A stretch of 12,140 nt of DNA, from assembly GCA_964552325.1 (NCBI GenBank), contig CAZKHA010000107.1:1-12140 (forward strand), written 5' to 3'. The notes beneath the pieces are model-generated. The model was given only the letters and a program-made list of their open reading frames with translations, was not told where the DNA came from and did not search any database. Every line of letters starts with the position of its first letter. Within the stretch, counting starts at the first letter, position 1. Positions 8,086 to 12,140 of the stretch are shown one piece after another. Source of the stretch: CAZKCK01 sp964552325 (GTDB lineage Bacteria; Bacteroidota; Bacteroidia; Bacteroidales; TTA-H9). Made by a program: the position numbers and the translations under genes.

Positions 8086-10239
8086 ATGAAACCGAATTTC
8101 AACAACCTGAATTTAAAAGCAATTCCGAAGGCTACGGTTTCTGGACACGAGTGGGAGGCAAAAAACCACCTTACGTCTGGATACACCACACCCGAACAGA
8201 TTGCCATTAAGCCGGTTTACACCCCTGATGATTTATTGGGCATGGAACATCTGCACTATGCTGCTGGTATTCCTCCCTTTCTGCATGGCCCTTATAGCAC
8301 CATGTATGTTATGCGTCCTTGGACCATCAGGCAATATGCTGGTTTCTCAACTGCCGAGGAATCGAATGCCTTCTATCGCCGCAACTTGGCAGCAGGCCAA
8401 ATGGGGCTTTCGATAGCCTTTGACTTGGCTACACACCGTGGCTACGACTCTGACCACCCGCGTGTGGTTGGCGATGTGGGTAAGGCCGGCGTTGCAGTTG
8501 ACTCTATTTTGGATATGAACATCCTGTTCGACCAAATCCCATTGAACAAGATGTCAGTATCGATGACCATGAACGGTGCCGTGTTGCCCGTATTGGCATT
8601 CTACATTGTGGCCGGTTTGGAACAAGGCGCTCGCCTTGAGCAACTTTCGGGCACTATCCAAAACGATATCCTAAAGGAGTTTATGGTGCGTAACACCTAC
8701 ATTTATCCTCCATTGCCTTCGATGCGCATTATCGGCGATATTTTCCGCTATACCTCCAAGAATATGCCCAAGTTCAACTGCATCAGTATTTCGGGCTATC
8801 ATATGCAAGAAGCTGGTGCCACTGCCGACATCGAGTTGGCTTATACCTTGGCCGATGGTTTGGAGTACCTGCGCACCGGTGTGAATGCCGGCATGAGCGT
8901 TGATGAGTTTGCGCCAAGGCTCTCGTTCTTTTGGGCCGTGGGCATGAACCATTTTATGGAGATTGCCAAGATGCGTGCAGCACGTTTGCTTTGGGCCAAG
9001 ATTGTGAAACAATTCAACCCCAAGAATCCCAAATCCTTGGCTTTGCGTACGCATTCGCAAACCTCGGGATGGAGCCTTACTGAGCAAGATCCTTTTAACA
9101 ACGTTACACGTACCTGTGTAGAAGCCATGGCAGCAGCCCTAGGCCATACGCAAAGCTTACATACCAATGCGCTTGACGAAGCCATTGCACTGCCCACCGA
9201 TTTCTCGGCACGTATAGCCCGCAATACCCAGATTTATTTGCAAGAAGAAACGAACATCTGCCGTACCGTTGACCCATGGGCTGGCTCGTATTATGTTGAG
9301 GCGCTTACCCAGGAAATTGCCGAAAAAGCTTGGAAACTGATTGAAGAAGTGGAAACCTTGGGTGGCATGGCCAAAGCCATCGAAACCGGTATCCCCAAGA
9401 TGCGTATTGAAGAAGCCGCCGCTCGCAAGCAGGCTCGTATTGATGCAAAACGCGACACCATAGTGGGTGTGAATAAATACCGTCTCGAGAAAGAAGATCC
9501 CATCGAAACTCTTGAGGTGGACAATACCGCTGTGCGCGAAGCCCAGCTAAAACGTTTGGCAGATCTCAAAGCCAACCGCAACAATGAGGCAGTAGCCAAA
9601 GCATTGGAAGCCATTACCCACGCTTGTGATACTGGCGAAGGCAACCTGCTCGAATTGGCCATTGAGGCTGCAAAAGTTAGGGCATCGTTGGGCGAAATTA
9701 GCGATGCATGTGAAAAAATTTATGGAAGGTATAAAGCCGTGATTAGATCAATTTCAGGAGTTTACTCTGCCGAAGCCGATGATAACGAAGCCTTTAAAAA
9801 GGCCTGTTCGATGGCCGATGAGTTTGCTGCCTTAGAAGGCAGGCGCCCACGTATTATGATTGCAAAGATGGGACAAGATGGGCACGACCGTGGAGCTAAA
9901 GTAGTTGCCACCGGCTATGCCGATATTGGCTTTGACGTTGACATTGGACCCTTGTTCCAGACACCGGCCGAAGCAGCTCGCCAAGCCGTTGAGAACGACG
10001 TACATATACTTGGTGTTTCATCACTGGCAGCTGGCCACAAAACCTTGGTGCCTCAAGTTATCGAAGAATTGAAGAAACAAGGCCGCGAAGATATCATGGT
10101 GATAGTGGGAGGCGTTATACCACCGCAAGATTATGATTACCTGTACAAAGCTGGTGCAGTGGCTATTTTTGGCCCGGGAACTGTTATCTCGGACGCCGCC
10201 ATTAAGATGCTGGATATTTTGATATCCACACGTAAATAA
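8086..10239 (+). CDS. mutB: Methylmalonyl-CoA mutase large (alpha, catalytic) subunit
   Basis: This 717-residue protein is the catalytic, adenosylcobalamin-binding subunit. The N-terminal TIM barrel carries the substrate-binding block TMYVMRPWTIRQYAGFST (72-89), with Tyr84 at the place of the active-site Tyr89 of the Propionibacterium enzyme, Arg202, and SGYH with His239 at the place of the active-site His244. The C-terminal B12 domain (about 587-717) has the base-off/His-on signature DGHDRG (598-603, axial His600), SSL (645-647) and VGGVIPP (674-680). Length is usual. It works with MutA in the propionate / succinyl-CoA branch. No meaB-type G-protein chaperone gene and no epimerase gene follow; instead a palindrome and a terminator close the unit. 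The ATG at 8086 gives the standard family N terminus. Confidence 0.97.
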   Translation: MKPNFNNLNLKAIPKATVSGHEWEAKNHLTSGYTTPEQIAIKPVYTPDDLLGMEHLHYAAGIPPFLHGPYSTMYVMRPWTIRQYAGFSTAEESNAFYRRNLAAGQMGLSIAFDLATHRGYDSDHPRVVGDVGKAGVAVDSILDMNILFDQIPLNKMSVSMTMNGAVLPVLAFYIVAGLEQGARLEQLSGTIQNDILKEFMVRNTYIYPPLPSMRIIGDIFRYTSKNMPKFNCISISGYHMQEAGATADIELAYTLADGLEYLRTGVNAGMSVDEFAPRLSFFWAVGMNHFMEIAKMRAARLLWAKIVKQFNPKNPKSLALRTHSQTSGWSLTEQDPFNNVTRTCVEAMAAALGHTQSLHTNALDEAIALPTDFSARIARNTQIYLQEETNICRTVDPWAGSYYVEALTQEIAEKAWKLIEEVETLGGMAKAIETGIPKMRIEEAAARKQARIDAKRDTIVGVNKYRLEKEDPIETLEVDNTAVREAQLKRLADLKANRNNEAVAKALEAITHACDTGEGNLLELAIEAAKVRASLGEISDACEKIYGRYKAVIRSISGVYSAEADDNEAFKKACSMADEFAALEGRRPRIMIAKMGQDGHDRGAKVVATGYADIGFDVDIGPLFQTPAEAARQAVENDVHILGVSSLAAGHKTLVPQVIEELKKQGREDIMVIVGGVIPPQDYDYLYKAGAVAIFGPGTVISDAAIKMLDILISTRK
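8977..8999 (+). repeat. 23-bp exact direct repeat, copy 2 (in mutB)
   Basis: This is the second copy of the stretch at 5698-5720, encoding the same AARLLWA block in the barrel domain of MutB. Identity at every synonymous position is more than the protein homology requires, but it may be chance or recent gene conversion. Confidence 0.85.
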
Positions 10240-10253
10240 TACTGACATCACGG

Positions 10254-10277
10254 CCAGCCTTTTGTACAAAAGGCTGG
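10254..10277. repeat. 24-bp perfect palindrome just after mutB
   Basis: The arm CCAGCCTTTTGT is followed immediately by its exact reverse complement, starting 14 bp after the mutB stop. As RNA it would form a stem of about 10 bp closed by a GUAC tetraloop. No T run follows on either strand, so it is not a standard terminator. It could stabilise the 3' end of the mRNA or bind a dimeric protein; both are inference. Confidence 0.8.
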
Positions 10278-10299
10278 GTGAAAGTTTTGTTGAACAAAT

Positions 10300-10332
10300 A
10301 AGGGGAGCAGTTAAGACTGTTCCCTTTTTTTT
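10300..10332 (+). terminator. Intrinsic terminator of the mutA-arcA-mutB unit
   Basis: AAGGGGAGCAGT, loop TAAG, then ACTGTTCCC and T residues form a 9-bp core stem (one G-U pair) that can extend to 12 bp into the T run. Eight T residues (10325-10332) follow directly. It lies 60 bp after mutB in the correct orientation and is the clearest terminator in the window. Confidence 0.85.
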
Positions 10333-10749
10333 GGTACCCAGCCCTTTCGATAAAGCCTTTCATCCCAAGCTTTAATACACCTTAATTCGCTGATTATAAA
10401 CCAAGCAGCGGAATATAAAAGGGAAGTATGAAGCTGCATTCAAAACCTTAATATATTTGTATGAGTAATTAAAGGTGTTGAACAACGTGTAAGTTTTCCT
10501 TACAGTGGTTACGTTTACGAATCATGATTCTATTGCTAATAGCTGCTTAACCTTCATACACTTTTCATTTACTGATGGTTGTTGATTTTAAAGATGGAGC
10601 GGCATGGATTGTGAACCCTGGCTGTATATTATTAACTGACTGGTTTACATACTTCCAATGCATTTTAAACGTTCCAGTGTGCATGTGAAGTTGATCAAAC
10701 ATTATAATAATGAACATTTTATTGAGTTATAAACCTTAAATCCTTACCA
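10333..10749. other. Non-coding stretch between the mut terminator and the DUF4349 gene
   Basis: I see no gene in these roughly 420 bases on either strand and no tRNA-like fold. They contain several short palindromes: GAATCATGATTC (10519-10530, perfect), CTATT-GCT-AATAG (10530-10542), TTGATCAA (10691-10698) and CATTAT-A-ATAATG (10700-10712). These could be operator sites for the downstream gene, but palindromes this short also arise by chance. Confidence 0.5.
10452..10459 (+). promoter_or_regulatory. Candidate -7 element upstream of the DUF4349 gene
   Basis: TATATTTG fully matches TAnnTTTG, and TATG at 10427-10430 sits at a reasonable distance as a weak -33 element. It lies about 290 bp before the DUF4349 start, so a promoter here would imply a long leader or a small RNA. 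No equally good element was seen closer to the gene. Confidence 0.3.
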
Positions 10750-11688
10750 ATGAAAAAGATTTTTGTAGTAGCCTTAGCGTTTGTAAGTATGCTGATTTTG
10801 AGTAATTGCGGACCAAGAGCCGATGAGTTGGCCAAAAAGGCCCAAGCAGATATGGAGGCAAGGCCCGATTCAACAACACAGGTTCAAACACTTGCAGAAA
10901 TCGTAAACCTGAGTACCCAAACACCTGATGGCAAAAAGTTTGTAAAAAGTTCGGAGTTGAGGTTCGAGGTTAAGAATGTTTTACAAGCTACCGAGAAAAT
11001 TGAAGACATAACTGTAAAATACGATGGATACCTTGTGTATTCGAATTTGCAAAACCGTGATGACAATTACAAGCGTTCACGCATCAGCCGCGACTCGATA
11101 GTGATAACAAAGCAAATAGTTGTACTTAACGAAATGCTGTTACGGGTCCCAAACGAACGCTTGGATAGCTTTGTACGTGAGATGAATACGTTAATAACCT
11201 TTCTCGATTACCGTGTTATCCGTTTAAATGATGTTACACTCCAGTTTGCGGCTAACCAGAAAAAGACAGATCGATTAACTAAATATACCCAGCGCCAAAC
11301 AAACACTATTGATACGAAGTCAAGTAAAATGGCAGAAAAGCTTACTGCTGAAGATAAGCTTTTAAATAGGCAGAATCAGCAAGACGAATTGGCAATAAAT
11401 ACGATGTCCTTAGAAGATCAGGTTAATTATTGTAACCTGAGTATCAGTATTTATCAAAAGCCACTCATTATTAAGCAGGTGGAGGCCGATTTTGAATATA
11501 TTTCAGAAGTGAAGCCGAGGTTTTTTAGCCGGATGTGGGATTCAATCGTTCAAGGTTGGTCAATCTTAGCCGAAGTGTTTCTGTTTCTGGTAAAAATATG
11601 GGGCATTGCCTTGTTGGTTCTTGTTTCGATAATTGGCTTCCGGTATTTGGCTAAAGTTTATAAAAAAGTATCTAAACGCTGGTTATAA
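10750..11688 (+). CDS. DUF4349-domain lipoprotein with C-terminal membrane helix
   Basis: This is a 312-residue protein. The N terminus is a lipoprotein signal: MKK, a hydrophobic core, then LILSNC with the predicted lipidated Cys20. The body (about 63-240) matches DUF4349 in its order of elements: a KSSELRFEVKNV strand, an ITVKYDGYLVYSNLQNRDD region, the LRVPNERLDSFVREMNTL block (131-148), a charged helical, probably coiled-coil segment (about 165-215), and an EDQVNYCNLSISIYQKP strand (222-238). A single membrane helix lies at about 272-300, followed by a basic tail. The family occurs widely as anchored extracytoplasmic proteins of unknown function, so I give no role. It ends 32 bp before the convergent MarC gene, with no obvious terminator between them. 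Confidence 0.85.
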   Translation: MKKIFVVALAFVSMLILSNCGPRADELAKKAQADMEARPDSTTQVQTLAEIVNLSTQTPDGKKFVKSSELRFEVKNVLQATEKIEDITVKYDGYLVYSNLQNRDDNYKRSRISRDSIVITKQIVVLNEMLLRVPNERLDSFVREMNTLITFLDYRVIRLNDVTLQFAANQKKTDRLTKYTQRQTNTIDTKSSKMAEKLTAEDKLLNRQNQQDELAINTMSLEDQVNYCNLSISIYQKPLIIKQVEADFEYISEVKPRFFSRMWDSIVQGWSILAEVFLFLVKIWGIALLVLVSIIGFRYLAKVYKKVSKRWL

Positions 11689-11720
11689 GCCCCTGATAAA
11701 GTAATTACAGCTCAAGTTTT

Positions 11721-12140
11721 TCAATCCAAAAAGGCGAGTTTAATTCCTTCAATCAACATGTTAGCGCCCAGTACACCAAGTATGATACCCATTATTTTGC
11801 CGATTATTATAAAATTCTTTTTGCCAACAAGTTTTATGAGGTAGCTGCTGTATATAAATGCCAAATAGGTAAGTAATACGATGGTTCCAAAGATTACCAC
11901 GATAATTAACACGAGCAAAAAGTTTGCCTTTACAACAAAATTCATGGCTGTTACAATGGTTCCGGGGCCTGCCAGAATTGGAATAGCCAGCGGACTGATT
12001 GTAATGGCGTCATCATAGGCAGCTTCATTGTGAAGATGGAGGCTTGATTTTTTTGATTGCAACATTTCAAAGCCAATAAAAAAGATTAAAATGCCCCCAA
12101 AAATTTTAAAGGCTGGGATTGTCAATCCGAAAATCTGAAA
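11721..12140 (-). CDS. MarC family integral membrane protein (partial, 5' end beyond window)
   Basis: The reading frame stays open to the window edge, giving 139 codons ending at a TGA at 11721-11723. Visible parts are a helix starting LTIPAFKIFGGILIFFIG, a hydrophilic loop rich in K, H and D, the family motif SPLAIPILAGPGTIVTAM, two further helices, and a last helix ending in a short tail. These match the C-terminal two thirds of MarC/UPF0056 proteins, which usually have about 200 residues and six membrane segments; the missing N-terminal part should hold the first helices. An apparent start at 12125 is only a TTG inside a helix and should not be used. MarC was once linked to multiple antibiotic resistance, but that link was not upheld and the function is unknown. 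Confidence 0.85.
   Translation of the reverse strand, partial: FQIFGLTIPAFKIFGGILIFFIGFEMLQSKKSSLHLHNEAAYDDAITISPLAIPILAGPGTIVTAMNFVVKANFLLVLIIVVIFGTIVLLTYLAFIYSSYLIKLVGKKNFIIIGKIMGIILGVLGANMLIEGIKLAFLD

Noticed and set aside
8671..9224. Minus-strand open frames of 127-138 codons inside mutB
   Set aside because: They are opposite a certain, highly conserved gene and encode no recognisable domain.
10254..10277. Recombination (att-like) site at the GTAC-centred palindrome
   Set aside because: There is no integrase, no second copy in the window and no sign of an inserted element; the resemblance is superficial.
10351..10374. TAAAGC / GCTTTA stem as a second terminator
   Set aside because: The stem is 6 bp with a 12-base loop and no T run; the terminator at 10300-10332 is far better.

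Overview
The window looks like a piece of a Bacteroidota chromosome with moderate G+C. The gene starts lack strong Shine-Dalgarno sequences, and several upstream regions carry TAnnTTTG elements, the -7 promoter motif typical of this phylum. A heterodimeric methylmalonyl-CoA mutase (separate small and large subunits) and families such as DUF4349 lipoproteins and DUF1648 membrane proteins also fit. The order or genus cannot be fixed from the sequence. I see no transposase, integrase, phage gene, CRISPR array, tRNA or rRNA.

Left block (1-4555, minus strand): four tightly packed genes probably form one operon, read right to left. They encode a 12-TM-type anion permease of the ArsB/NhaD/SLC13 superfamily, a membrane-anchored PHP-like protein whose first metal-binding His pair is replaced by Gln, a GT39/ArnT-like lipid-linked sugar transferase, and a small DUF1648 membrane protein. 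Successive genes are spaced by 13 bp, then overlap by 4 bp, then by 38 bp.

Middle block (4556-10332, plus strand): a divergent promoter region leads into mutA, arcA and mutB, followed by a 24-bp perfect palindrome and a strong intrinsic terminator. MutA and MutB together form adenosylcobalamin-dependent methylmalonyl-CoA mutase, which interconverts succinyl-CoA and (R)-methylmalonyl-CoA for propionate metabolism. The unexpected member is a complete arginine deiminase gene between the two subunit genes. It starts 5 bp after mutA, so it is probably co-transcribed. No other arginine-deiminase-pathway gene (arcB, arcC, arcD) and no mutase partner (meaB, epimerase) lies in the window.

Right block (10333-12140): a roughly 420-bp non-coding stretch with several short palindromes and one good -7-like element precedes a DUF4349 lipoprotein gene on the plus strand. 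This converges on a MarC-family membrane protein gene on the minus strand that is cut by the window edge.

I did not find a clearly new defence or mobile system. The points most worth checking are arcA nested between mutA and mutB, the PHP-like protein with a QxQ replacement of HxH, and the palindrome/terminator module after mutB.
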